Source: Paramacrobiotus metropolitanus (taxonomy: Eukaryota > Tardigrada > Eutardigrada > Parachela > Macrobiotidae). From it: DNA of 64,000 nucleotides. The notes under the pieces were generated by a model. That model was not told the origin of the DNA. It searched no databases and saw nothing but the letters and a program-made list of their open reading frames with translations. The position numbers were made by a program, and so were the translations under genes. Below, in pieces: positions 1 to 12,700 of the stretch (positions within the stretch are counted from its first letter, which is position 1; each line of letters starts with the position of its first letter). Location of the stretch: the NCBI RefSeq assembly GCF_019649055.1, contig NW_026570318.1:62001-126000 (forward strand). Direction: 5' to 3'.

Positions 1-258
1 AATCAAAAAGTGGTGCAGGAGGGTGACGAAAAGCCATTTCTTACCTTTATGCGATTAGCAGTGGATATTTGTGATTTGCAATTTGGCGCAACGAAAGCAA
101 AAGCTTCCATTTGGATAATGCTGCCATAACAAGAGAAATATTCGAGGTGTTCAGAAATAGCTCCGAATCAAGGATTAAAAACAATCATCGGTATCTGGCT
201 GGTTATGATCTTCATTATCATCTCTCTCATCATCGCTGTCTGGTCCGTCCTAGAGTAA
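1..258 (+). CDS. possible 3' end of a membrane-protein gene (partial)
   Basis: Frame 1 is open from the window edge to a TAA at 127-129. The same frame is open again to a TAA at 256-258, and this second part encodes a strongly hydrophobic stretch (GIWLVMIFIIISLIIAVW) followed by four residues and the stop. This suits the last exon of a protein with one C-terminal membrane helix. A plausible acceptor (GTGTTCAG) ends at about 164, and GT donors lie near 70, so the first TAA could fall inside a roughly 90-base intron. The family is not recognised and the reading may be chance, because only the membrane stretch supports it. Confidence 0.25.
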
Positions 259-1315
259 TTCTTACATTTTCAAAAAATCATTATCTTTCCTTCTTCAGAA
301 TGACGCTGGTTACATGCACCGATTCAGCAACATATCTGTACAGTATAGATCAGTTTTTCGGCAACACCCCCAGAAATAAACTTCTTATACTACCATGTAT
401 AATTACTACTTCAATCAGTATTTCTGACGGAGTATTTATAGGTTGAAGGCAACACGTGATCGATAAAACATGCTCGAGACGTGAAAAAGGAAAACTAAGA
501 GTTCGGTTGGGTGCTTCTACATACAGAGTATGTTACAGCTTACAAGGTCAGCACGGTGACTGCGGGCTAGCTACAGTTGTAAGCGGTCATTAATCGCTAT
601 CTACAATACTAGCACATTCACAATTTGGCAACGCAACCCCATTACTTCAAGTACGGAAAATTTTAATGTTTTATAGAAGTACTTGTTCCGGCATCGTTGC
701 ACCACAGGGTGCATGTAAACCTCCTTACAAACGTACAAACTCTATAGACACATAGTTATTGCTCTATGGCGTAACCTGTTGAGCCGGTTATTTCCGTACA
801 TGCATATTAGTTTGTTATAATCTTACCCATACTAATAATTGTCGAAGAACCGAAACTGCTTTTTACGGCTGCAGTTCTCAGTGATTCCGCGTATTCATAT
901 AGATATATCAAAATGCGCGTTACGTCGGTCCTGATATGTACACAAAAGTGTTATCGCAGTTGCCGAACAAATTACTTTTGATTCCTTTTTTATAGTAATT
1001 TTTATAGTAAAATTAAACAGGAAAAACAGGTTTCACACAGGTCAAGCGGGGTGCCACAAGGCCATTCCAATTTTTTCCCATTCCGACGGCTGCAGACTGC
1101 CATTAATTCTGTATATGTATATTGCTTTCCCATGTGACTTTCAGAAATTTCGGGTCCGGTTCTGTTTACGAGTAATTCTTGTCATTCTGTGCATGTTTTC
1201 CATTCATTCCCATAACTTTTGATATAAAAAAGTGTTAAATGGGGAAAAATGGGATCCATATTAGTCTATCCCCGTCTAAAAGTGCCGGCAAACTGAGACG
1301 CACCCGCTGCTGCGC
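259..1315. other. intergenic, no gene seen
   Basis: No ORF with protein-like composition, RNA gene or clear repeat is visible. The sequence is AT-rich. Confidence 0.5.
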
Positions 1316-2139
1316 TTAAGGGAAGTGGCCCAGTATATGGTGCCAAAGTCGTGTACATGCAAGAAAACTTTCACTTTCGCGGACTCCCAAAGACATTTTT
1401 GTTTCGGTTTATGACATTCTATACAGAGTGTAGCCAGAAGATTTGTATACACTGGCGTGAAAACCATTTGTGCGCGCAACATCCGGTTCGGGAGTTATGA
1501 CTGTTAGAAAATTCCAAAAAGTTTAAATGCATTCAGGTGTACCAAAAGTCTCATTATGAAGCGATCTCCTCAAATTTTGCTCGAAAACGCACGTAATCAC
1601 GAAGAAAGTTTTTACACCGATTCACTATTCTAGCATGTTTTTCACATTTTAATTAATAAATTTTGAAATTCATTTTAAAGTTCGAAAAAATCATGGAAAT
1701 CTGGATCGGTGTAAAAACGATCTTCATGGACACGCGCATTTACGTGCAAAATTTAAGGGAGATCGCTTCATAACGAGACTTTTGGTACACCTGAATGCAT
1801 TTAAACTTTTTTGAATTTTCTAACAGTCATAACTCCCGAACCGGATGTTGCGCGCACAAACGGGTTTCACACCAGTGTATACAAATCTTCTGTCTATAGA
1901 ATGTCATAAACCGAAACAAAAATATGTGTTTGGGCATTGCCGTTGCTCTAGGAGTGCGAGAGGAATGAATGAACATTCCTCTCTGAGTGCGAGAGGAATG
2001 AATGAACAGACAGGAATGTTCATTCATTCCTCTCGCACTCCTAGAGCAACGGCAATGGTTTGGGAGTGCGCGAAAGTGAAAGTTCTCATGCATGTGCACA
2101 AATTTGACACCATGTATCGTACCGGACCACTTCCCTTAA
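1316..2139. mobile_element. foldback MITE with TTAA ends, copy 1
   Basis: The two halves are reverse complements of each other. The left arm begins TTAAGGGAAGTGG at 1316, and the right arm ends CCACTTCCCTTAA at 2139. The arms share further blocks, such as GCGCGCAACATCCGGTT near 1475 and its inverse near 1845. The turn is near 1640 in AT-rich sequence. The TTAA at both ends is the target type used by piggyBac-like transposases, so a non-autonomous piggyBac-like element is likely. No transposase is encoded. The right arm is interrupted by a separate small element at 1935-2057. Confidence 0.75.
1935..2057. mobile_element. nested 123-bp foldback element with 7-bp target duplication
   Basis: A near-perfect palindrome starts CATTGCCGTTGCTC and ends GAGCAACGGCAATG. 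It is flanked on both sides by the direct repeat GTTTGGG (1928-1934 and 2058-2064). The inverted counterpart in the left arm of the host element has no such insert, which gives an empty-site comparison inside the same molecule. The arms carry GAGTGCGAGAGGAATGAATG blocks, one of them duplicated. Confidence 0.8.
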
Positions 2140-2861
2140 CATCTACGGATGTGCATCTCTCACATAATATGCATGTAGTGAAACTGAAAGTTCTGCGTTG
2201 CAGTTGACGGGTGGACGGTAACCACGATCCACATTAACGTGAAATTTTAAACAGGAAAAAGTTTACCGCCACCAGCCACCAGTTGCTCCCACTGTAAAGA
2301 TGCCGCTGAATAAGCATTAAGGAAAATGGCCGGGTGTATGGTGTCAAAAATGGTATACTTTACATACACTAAGACTTAGGGTTACTATATAAAGCGTAGG
2401 GTCGGAAGTTTATAAGGTGGGATGGTATGTAAATGGTTTAGCAGAAATTATCGGAAGTTCTTACCCACGGGCCACCCATAGTTGTGTATACTTACTATAA
2501 GGCTTTTTTCTCAGTTTTGATGTTTTTGTTACAGCGGGAGAAAAGAAATAAATTTTATTTCCAAAATTTCAAACAATTTCCTTGAGCATTCACCTTCAAA
2601 TGAAGTGCATACCGAAATTTCGAGGAGAAGGATACGGAAGCAAGTTTTATGAGCAGAAGTTTCAACGTATAAAGTATAATTTCAATCCTGAAACGATGTA
2701 ATTGTTCTGAGAGAGGAGCCGGTGATGCAACCCTGGTTTACTGTGAACAGGGTTGTAATTTTTTCTTTAAGAATCTTTCTAAACGAATATGAATATCGCA
2801 TTATTACAATCGTTTATATGAATATTACATTGTTACATTTGTCTATGAGTATTACAGTCGT
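2140..2861. other. intergenic with a TTAA-element fragment
   Basis: At 2317-2400 the sequence (TTAAGGAAAATGGCC, then GGTGTCAAAAATGGTATAC) resembles the left end of the neighbouring TTAA foldback elements, but no matching right arm follows. No gene is seen. Confidence 0.45.
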
Positions 2862-3546
2862 TTAAGGATAGTGTGCCGGTATACGGTACCAATTCGTGTA
2901 CATGCATGAGAACTTCGCCCACTCCCGAATACTTTTTTGGATTTTTTTAATTATGACGTCCTAAATCCACATGATTTGTATAACTGGCGTGAGAACCGTC
3001 TGTGCGCGCAACATCCGGTTGGCCAGATGTCAGAGAAATTAAATTCCAAAAGTTTAAACGCACGGAGATGTACCAAAATTCGCATTACGGAACCGATCTT
3101 TCCTAATTCTGCCTGAAAACGCACATTTCGATGAAGATCGTTTTTGCACCGGATCAGCTTTCTATCATTTTTTTCAAATTTAAAATTGAATTTCCAAATT
3201 TTTGAATTTTATTTTTAAATTGGAAAACCGAGAGATGATTCGGTGTGAAAACGATTTTTTTGGTAATATGCGTTTTCAGGCAAAATTTAAAAAGAATCGC
3301 TTCATAATTTGACTTTTGATAAACAATCCGTGAGTTTAAACTAGTGGAATTTTATTTCGTCGACATCTGACCAACCGGATGTTGTGCGCACAAACGGTTT
3401 TGACGCCAGTGTATACAAATCATTTGGCTACAGGATGTCATAATTAAAACAATGCAAGAAAGTATTTGGGAGTGCGCGAAAGCGAATGTTTTCATGCATA
3501 CATACTAATTTGGTCCCATATGTACCAGGTCACTTAATTCCCTTAA
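2862..3546. mobile_element. foldback MITE with TTAA ends, copy 2
   Basis: It is the same family as the element at 1316-2139 but diverged. It starts TTAAGGATAGTGTGCCGG and ends TTCCCTTAA. The arms pair through GCGCGCAACATCCGGTT near 3010 and its inverse near 3375, and through CTGGCGTGAGAACC and GGTTTTGACGCCAG. The centre is an AT-rich palindromic stretch near 3190. No ORF is present. Confidence 0.7.
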
Positions 3547-5343
3547 GAGTAAGATAGAAAACGCGCGCGAAGTGTTAATGGGTACCGCGACATTTCGCTG
3601 CTTACAACATTAAATTTTGGGCTTACAAATTTCGCCGCAATTTCGCTCATTTTGCCGCGGGATATTTCATCGGGAGACCGTTTGGACGAAGAGTTATTTC
3701 GTCTATCAGAGAACAGGTTTTTTACCGTTATAGTACGTACTAAACAGTCGAGAAAACGAAAACAAACGACATAAAAATATAAGAAAATATAAGAGAAGGG
3801 AAACAAAAAATCCTAGAAAACGGAAAAAAACGTGCAATATGTCTCAAACCGAAATAGTACCGCGCCGAAGTTACTTTGCGGCAAAAAGTCGCGCGTCGAA
3901 TGTGGCTGCGGCGAAATGTCGCACTCCTAGTTGACCGGGTGTGGATTAATGTCGTGCTTAGCTTAGTGGGCGACACTGGGTGGAGTGCTAACTTCAGATC
4001 CAATCAGATCCCTTCAGATAGCTAATCTCAAGATCAATTAAGTAAAAATCTACGCAAGGCATGCGACCAGCTGCTGCTTACGTGACGCGCCCATGTGCAG
4101 TTTTATGTTTTTATGTTATAAAAAAACAGTTATAAAACAGTAGTTTTATGTTTAACGAAAACAGTTTTATGTTTTATGTTGATGCTGTTATTAACATTGA
4201 TTTTTTGCAAGTTAAGATTAAAATTTTTGTTTTTACCGGCACTGTAAGCAGCGTTTACTTACCCGGCATAAACACACTATCAGAAGAAAGCCATTGTGTT
4301 TTCCCTTTTTTCAAATTTAACAGATATTTTACGGATTTTATCTACACTTTCCCTTGGCAGATTTATAATTTTAGTAAATTGCAGTTCAGTTTACTATTTT
4401 CCAGCCGATACTTGCACAGTTTATTAACGTCTCAACAATACGGTTCAATTACCGGGACTGATTCCATCATCCACCCTTTTTTCAATATAAAAAGGATGCA
4501 CTCATTTTTCTATTAAAGACAAATTTGGTAAACCGCGCAAAGAAAGTTAATTATCAGAATATAAACGCTTTGATACATATTTTGCAAAATACAGTATATC
4601 GACAGCTCTTTTTATCTCGAAACTGCTAAAGCTTTATGGGAACGAAAGAAAATGACAGAAAACCTTTTGTTTTCCTGATCTAATGATTTTATTAGTATGG
4701 TATTACACTCCCTTTAATATTACATTTTATTGCAATTATAATAATAAAGAATCGCTTTTTTACGGTGCTGTTTGGAATTCAATAGCAGAGTAAGCTTACC
4801 CTGTGGTTGAGCAAGGCTATATATTTCTGCATCTTAAAATTTTCGAAATAAATCTAAAATCAATTGTTATTTGTAAATATCTGGTAATTTTCTTCATATT
4901 TTCATACTTCTATCTAAATTGCAAGTTGCAATTTGCAACTGATACGATCCGTTACCGATAAGTACGTACGGTATCGGGTATACCACTGTCGTGTGCATTA
5001 GAAGGGTTACTGCGGTACATACACAATTACAGATGTATAAACAGCAACGCAGAAAATTGGCCTACTGGGTAAGCAGTTATGAAAATCAGCGTAGGTCCGT
5101 AGGAGTACAGTATAACTACTGTATCTGTAGTCCGTACTCCGTAGGAGTACAGTATAACTACTGTATCTGTACATTTACGTGAAGCCTTTTTGCCCCAACG
5201 GCTCGTCATAAGCTACGGTGCTATATACATTTGTGCGCCACATGATGGCCTTGTGAACGGGAGAGAAATCTAAAATCGATTCTTGTTGCAGTGCTCATTT
5301 AACATGATTCCGTTGGGCAAGCTCCCCTGCAAGTTGAATTAAA
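3547..5343. other. intergenic, no gene seen
   Basis: The segment is AT-rich. ORFs on both strands at 3543-4516 have low-complexity, Phe/Arg/Ser-rich composition, no recognisable domain and no splice context, so they are not called. A short tandem repeat is listed separately. Confidence 0.5.
5096..5171. repeat. two-copy tandem repeat, 42-base period
   Basis: The 34-base unit starting TCCGTAGGAGTACAG and ending TATCTGTA occurs identically at 5096-5129 and 5138-5171. The unit contains an internal palindrome (TACAGTATAACTACTGTA). Confidence 0.9.
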
Positions 5344-7433
5344 ATGCACAGATGGTTTGCACTGTATTTTGCTTTTGAAAAGCACTGCAAAATTATGGCT
5401 ATTATGTCCTTCCCAAATCATTTCGAGAATCGTTTACGCTTTTCTCTTAGCTTGTACAAAACCATATCAGCACACATTCCCGACTCAGATAATTTCTTAG
5501 TATCCCCTTTATCGGAAGAATTGGCCGCTGTTACGGCATATATTGGAGCGCAGGGCAGAACACGAAGTGAAATAGCAGAGGTTTTAGGCTTGACGGCGGA
5601 TTACAAAATCGAGGACATTTCGGACTGTTTAGCAAAAATTATCAGCGATGAAACCGGAGAGATCGAGTTCCCACCAGAGAGTAAGAATGTAAGATCCGCA
5701 AGAAAAAGGCAGGATTGCCAAATTTCAATGCGTTCTGTTATATACGAAAGACGCTTTGTTAAATATCACATTTTGTGTTACAAGTGCGTTTCATTCGTAC
5801 CAAGGTTTTCTCTGTAATAATATTAATCTGAATACAGCACCATAGAACGTAATCGAACTTTTATTACAGATATAAAGTACTTTCTGTTTTCTGCAGTCGG
5901 ATCGTACCGTTCTAATAAATTAAAATCACATCGCTCACAATTTTAATTGAGAAAGTTTGTGCGCCTTTTAAAATAAAAAATAACAAACAAGCACAAAACT
6001 AGGCTGCTTCGTTTACAGTTTGCTTAATAAATATTTAAAATTGAGCGGTTGTTATAAGACAAATTTCGAATCAAAAACATGTAGCAATCGGTTCACCTGT
6101 TCAGGACGCGTTTTAAGCGAGTATATTCTGTTGGACAATCTTGTTCCGTAATTTCGGTATTATCGTAAAGGTACTGCAAGTATGTAGTACGTGTTTAACA
6201 CCGTTCTGTTTAACACCGTGTTTAACATCATCAGGTGTGACCGTTTAAGTCTACAATAATATTATCCCGAATGCACAGGTTTAAATTTTCAGATTGGAGC
6301 AAAAACTTCGAATTCTCTGCTTGCGTTGGAGTATTTGTCGACGAAAGTGTACGATTGAACGCAAGTTACACAGTGAATGCTCAGAATCTCATCAAGGCAG
6401 TTTGCGTACCTGTCCGGTTTGCTGGTGATCCTGAAAGCGCTTGGGAAAATGTGAGAAACTTTATAACGTCGCACACGAAAGGGAAGGTGCAAGACGTCCC
6501 GGAGCCATCAAAGATTACGCCGCCTAATTTGATGTTTGCGACTGCTCTTAATTTTCAAGCAAACTGGGCGGCTCCTTTTCCTGAAATCCAGACCGGAAAG
6601 AAATGGTTTACCCTCGCTTCCGGTGCCAAAGTGCAGGTGGACACATTGCACGGAACGTTCACTCGGTTATGCAAGTATCACGAAAGCGCAACGCTCCACG
6701 GTGCTAAGATCCTTCAAGTTCCGTACATGGGACATTTTTTCAAAGCCTACTTTATTCTCCCAGGCCAGGAAAATTTGTCCTCTTGTGAAGATGGACTGAG
6801 CCGTCTGGAAGATCTTCTGACACCCACTCTGTTACAGCAGGAAATGAGAAAGCTGGACTTTGCTCATAAAGTAACGATTGAGATGCCCAAATTTAGCTTG
6901 CAGTGCACCATGGCTGTGGAAAATTTCCTCTGGGAAATGGGGATGCCCTCGGCATTTACTGAGGATGCTGACTTGTCGGGTGTGTCCACACTGTCACCTT
7001 TGAAGATTTCTACAATCACGCAGACAGCGGTTTTTGGTGAGCTACGGTAACATTACTCATGCTTTTAAATCTGGTTTGCTATGGTCCTGTTCCTGGAGCG
7101 CGGTCGCTTGATTCTGCGGCCTTCCAGTTGTTGCTGCACAAAACAGTTGACCAGTTGCATAACTATAGGATGCAACGGCAATATTTACCGGCTGCACTGC
7201 ATTGCTGATATGCTTTATGATTTTGTATTTTAACGTGCCTTTCAGGAATCGACGAGAACGGTTCTGATCCCTGCCCCGTGGCCGTACCCACCGATCGTCT
7301 TATCTTTATGTCCTGGATTCCGCAAAATACAGAGAATTTCATAGCCGCTCGACCGTTTTTATTTGTCGTATGCCACGACGAAACAGGCTCGATTATTTTG
7401 ATGGGGCGCATTTGTAACCCTCTTATTGCCTGA
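5344..7433 (+). CDS. serpin-family protein, intracellular type
   Basis: Three exons (5344-5680, 6293-7036, 7246-7433) join in phase to 422 residues, the usual serpin size. Exon 1 shows the N-terminal serpin pattern (NFLVSPLSEELAAVTAYIGA, then TRSEIAEVLGL). Exon 2 has the breach/shutter signature around NFQANWAAPF, and exon 3 ends in the serpin C-terminal pattern (RPFLFVVCHDETGSIILMGR, then INP-like CNPLIA). Serpins usually trap proteases through a mobile reactive loop. Here the hinge reads DENGSDPCPVAVP instead of the small-residue run that allows insertion, so a non-inhibitory role is likely. There is no signal peptide from the first ATG, which has an in-frame stop nine bases upstream. ATGs at 5395 and 5404 are alternatives. 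The exon 1 donor was fixed by phase. Confidence 0.88.
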
Positions 7434-7516
7434 ATGGTCATAAATCGAGTACAGTTAACTAGGAAAGTACACCGCTGTTGGCTCGCACTGAAACATCGAA
7501 GAAGGGGGAAAAATTA

Positions 7517-7522
7517 AATAAA
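7517..7522 (+). promoter_or_regulatory. polyadenylation signal AATAAA (serpin gene)
   Basis: A canonical AATAAA lies 84 bases after the serpin stop codon, in AT-rich DNA. Confidence 0.5.
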
Positions 7523-9717
7523 CACTTTAGGAGGTTAATCTTTTTTTGTAAATTTCCCATTTTTATTTATTATTTTTTGAGTTCATTAAATATAGCTTCC
7601 AACATTGTTTCCCTCTTATGAATTTATTTAAAATATGAAGGCGTGACGGACAAAAGTCCCGTTTTCTTGAGCATAGAGAACCTTCGCTTCGGTCGACCAT
7701 GCAACTGGAGAAAATCACCTACAGTAATTCCACGAGAACACATGGGAGCAAAATTTTTCTGGCGACTGTTTCTTTAACGGAGACAAATATGAACACCTTC
7801 GGTAGAAATCAGAAAAACATCGCGGTACTGCTTAAAGTCGCTGGACAACGGTGGGCTGCAGAATGCATAGCACAGACACGGAATCACGTACTGCTGCAGT
7901 GCGTAGAAAAAAGTTGTTTGGTTAACGATTTTGGTTTTTGCCAGTAAAGATTTAAATGACTGTTTTTGCCGGCGCTGCAGGCGACGTGTACGCGGCACAA
8001 GCACGATCAGCCGCCGACTTGAGTGTTTTTTTCTTTTCAAGGTTAACGGATAAGTTACGGATTCGTCTGCCTTTGGCAATATTAATTATTAAATGCACCG
8101 CAAGTTTTGATAGCGTTTATACTTGTTTGTTTCCCAGTTGATACTACCGACAACAAAATTTAATAGTGTCTGAGATATGGAATTCGAGCGAATGCTGAAA
8201 CGTGACTCAATATCGGCAGTTCGTTTATCGTTCAGCGGTTTGTCCATGCTGTAAAAGATGCAATACTATTTCAACCCTTTCAATGAACCAATTCTGAACT
8301 GTAAGTGCGCCAATAAATAATTCAAGTAGGAACTGTAGTTAAAATGGAGTAAATACCATTACAATTTTGTATAGTACAATATATCGATAGGCTGCTTTTC
8401 TGATAACGCTCTCAGTTTATACGGATCGAGGTTTTCCTCAATTACAGCAGGTGGTTTCCTTATAACATAATACATATATTTCCTTTAATATTAGATTCCA
8501 TTATGTATTTTTAATTATCTTTTTATGCTGCTGCTTTGAATGAAATATACAAAACAGCCTGGCAGCTGTGCTATATGTGTACGTTGAGCCTTCGGGATTG
8601 TACGTATCTCCATTCGCACGAAGCATTATTCTTCGGTACGGTAAGAAAGAAAGCGAATGCCGACACAAACGTAAAAATCAAACGATTTTGCCGCTTTTAT
8701 CGTACACTTTAACGGCACTATACACGACTTCAATTAAAATTAGAAAAAGGGTGCAACCATTCCGTACCGCGCATCCGTTGAATTGTAAGTTAAAGTGCCA
8801 CTCAGCTGCAGCGCATTTTAATTTGGATGTTAACCGGATATCCAGTACAAAAGGAAAAATTACGTAGTTTCGTACCAGCCCTCTACCTCGCCCCTTATTT
8901 ATCGGAAGCTGTTGCGACATGCCTACACCAGTACCTGGCAGTTTGTACCTTTTGCACAGATACTAAACAATGCGCTGATGAAAAAACATCGTACCCCTAT
9001 TATCTGTACAATGCAACGCGAAAATATTTATTTTGTGTATGTCTGCGTTCGCTGGTGTGTGCGCTTTATTGCTTACCGGCGAATGAGCGCCGGTCTAAAT
9101 GCAGCGCGATACAGAAAACCCTTGTAGCCATAGTGCGCAACTCCGGACGAATAACTGGAGAAGTTTGTTCTGGGACAACACAATTATTACTTTTCATCTT
9201 TTTAATACACATTCTTAGCTAGGTACCTGTACACCGCTCTTTCCGGTTGTCTATGTCGAGTTTTTGGAGAAACGGCAAGGTACGGAATGCCGACTTCTGA
9301 TAGGCATGTGATAGACAAAGTGAAAAAATATCCAAACCCTCAAGCTAAATTTCATCATGATGATATCAACACAAATATTCATGAACACCTAGGTGCAGCC
9401 ACTCAGTGCGACCGTGCGACGTACACAAGTACGCGCACAATACACCGCAGTAAACAACTCGTGTTGTACCTAGCTTACGAATGCTACTGCAATAAATGGA
9501 TATAACAGCTTTCTTTTTTGCGTTTTAGAAAGGTGGGGCATCTGTTTAAAGTCCGATAAAGATTTAAAGGACAAAATGCCGTTTTTGTTGCTTTCTGCAT
9601 TATCCGGCAAATGTTCTGCGTCAATTACTTGCAGAAATATGAGAGCTCTGTGAGATCACGTTGCTTATCTGGGTGACAATTTTCATTGGACCTGTGTCAG
9701 TACACTGCCTTTAAAAA
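7523..9717. other. intergenic, no gene seen
   Basis: Only short ORFs without family signatures or convincing splice context occur here. It probably contains the upstream region of the PLC gene. Confidence 0.45.
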
Positions 9718-12700
9718 ATGGCCAGAGTTGCCAGACCGTTTAAGTTTAACTGGCAAGTGGAGGTACCACGGCAGCTACAGGAAGGATGCGTGTTTGATCG
9801 ATGGGATGAGGTACGTTTTAACTTTTGTAAATTCCTAACAACTATTCTTTTTTTACGATAACTGTAATTTGATTTATTTCGTTTTTATCATTATACAGTA
9901 CAAAGATGTTCTTTGTTGTATTGGTGAGGACGCAGTAAACGTTTTTCTTGCCAAGTTTCTAGTATGACTGAAATTAGAATGCAGCTTAAACGGTAGAAGT
10001 AGCTGAGTTCGAAATTTGTTCGTATTCTGCGGTAGCTAAAGCTATTTAAAGGTTGTCACAATTTTACCGCAGGAAACCGGGGAAATCGAATACGAATGCC
10101 GGTTAAAAGTGGACGAGCAGGGTTTTTTCTTCTACTACCGATCGCCTACTTCCAGAACCGTACGAGCATACTATAAAGTGCTACTACTTTTTGTATACCG
10201 GTTGGGTACTCATACATCCGCATCGTACAGGACACGGTCGTTCTGGATATGGCACACGTATCTGACATTCGCAACGACATTGTTCCAACGGTAAATCTTG
10301 TGCTGCAATAAACTGAGAAAATAACTGAATCGGAATTTGTTCTTCTGCCAAATTCCACAGAACTTAACCGTTAACGCGAAACTGTCGGAGCGCGGACGAG
10401 GGCATCTGGGCGACCGGTGTCTGACGTTATGCAGTGGAAACGATCTTGTCAACCTCCTGTATCGCCAGTACGAAGATAGTTAACTGAATTCTAATAGTTA
10501 GAGAATTGCAACGACAAATAATTATTTGCTGCAGCTTTGTTGCACCGGATCCTGGAACATGTAAGGTGAGAGTTGTCCCTAAACCCTAATATCCGTGATG
10601 CCCATGCTAAAATTAATTTATGCGTTTGTAGCTCTGGACAGAAACGCTACGGAAACTTGCCCACAACATTAAAGCTAACCATCTCTGCCCCATGACTATG
10701 CTGCACAAACAGTAGGTTCAGCAATTTGTTGTACATACATTTTCATGCACCTTACATAACGCGACGCTTTCGTAAGATCTTCACTGCGCAAGTTTCTCAT
10801 CGGTTTTAATTTACATCTTTATAAATCCTCTTTCTGTTAGTTGGAAACGTCTAGCACTTACAACGAACGAAAGAGGCAAAATCTCTGTGCGCCGTATAAC
10901 GCGGACCTTTGCGTTGGAAAGGACCGAGGAAACCGTTCTACAGTGCCTACACCATCTGATACGGTCCAGATCACAGGCAAAAGCACTGCTAATTAAGGCC
11001 AATTCGATTACTTATTAATACTCTATTAATAAATATGGTGAACTGCAGAATGACGAAGCCGACCCCAAAGACTTTACCTTCGAAAAATTCCACTTGCTGT
11101 ACCACACCATTTGTTCTCGGCACGATATCCGCGACCTTTTCAAGCAAATGTACGTCACTCTGAATTTCATGCACACCTTATTGGTGGTTCACTTTAAAAA
11201 AAAGCAGAATTATTGTTAACGACTAACTGCAATTTAGGTCGAAAGGTCACGATTATTTGGAAGTGGGAACACTGGTCAAGTTCTTCAACGAGGCAGGTGC
11301 CAACACTAACTCATGGCTTGAGGTGAATAAAATTACATTTCGTTCATCAGGAGCAACGAGATTCCCGGTTACATGGAACACTCCATCCACTTCATACAAA
11401 AGAGCGTGTGATAGCGCTTATTGGTCAATACGAAACGGACCCTAAGTTCCGGCGCCACAGTAACTATACCTTGCTTAAGTACATCATTATCGCGGCGGGC
11501 TTGCTGGTTAACCGTGTAACTCTTTGTAGATCGAATGAGCCTAGCTGGTTTCTGTAATTACCTCATGTCCGATGAGAATGCGCCGGTCTCACTGGATCGC
11601 TTGGACGTCCACCAGGATATGGATCAGCCTTTGAGTCATTACTTCATCAATTCCTCGCATAACACCTACTTAACAGGGCGGCAGTTTGGCGGCAAATCTT
11701 CTGTGGACATGTACCGGCAGGTTCTGCTGGCTGGATGTCGGTAAGTTATTCCTCTTTGCCGAAACTGTTCGCAAGGAATACAGTTGATAAACTCACTATA
11801 ATCGGTTAAAGGATACTACTAAGGTGTGCGACAGTGAACCTTTGAAATTACTTTAATAGTATGTTAAGCTTTTCGTGGTGGGAGAAAATGAAGAAAAAAA
11901 GTTATAAGGCACAGTGTGCGGTTTCCCTTTAGGTGTATTGAGCTGGATTGCTGGGACGGTAAAGGCGCCGACCAAGAGCCCATCATTACGCACGGAAAGG
12001 CTGTTTGTACAGACATTTTATTTAAGGTTAGCTCAACACACTGCTCGGTACACGGTGGAAATCGACATACTATTCAAAGCGGTGCACATTACAACAATGT
12101 CGATGAACATGATCTTTTCACCATAGGATGCCATTATAGCCATTCGCGACACAGCATTCGTAGTCTCTGATTTCCCGGTGATTCTATCCTTTGAAAATCA
12201 TTGCAGGTAAACGTTGCAGTAATATATTCCCCATAACTGCTGATTTTACAGTTGCGCGTTATCCAAAATTTACTTCACAGCAAGCCACAACAGGACAAAA
12301 TGGCCAAGTACTGTGAAGAAATTCTGGGCGATCTTCTGTTAAAAGCACCACTGGATGGTTATCGAGTGAGTGCAAACGCACACTGGCTGGCACTCAAGAG
12401 TTACAGCTTCCCTTACTGAATCTTTACATTTTATCTACTGTTTCAGATACGAGATGGAGCTCCGCTTCCGTCCCCTTGCGCCCTTAAAAGGAAGATTCTC
12501 ATCAAAAACAAACGTCTAAAACAGTCGATTGAACGACGTACGTACCGGTATATAACTGTTATAACATGATATTCCAAAGAGCTGTACCGATGAATAAAGT
12601 AATTCATCCAACTGATATAATCACTTGACCTAAAAAATAAAATGAAACAAAACGCGCCACAAGTTTGAAATAATGTAGACCGTAGTGATTAAACAGAGTA

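Noticed and set aside
3543-4003. Overlapping 87-codon minus-strand ORFs
   Set aside because: They are low-complexity Phe/Ser/Arg frames in AT-rich DNA with no conserved motif.
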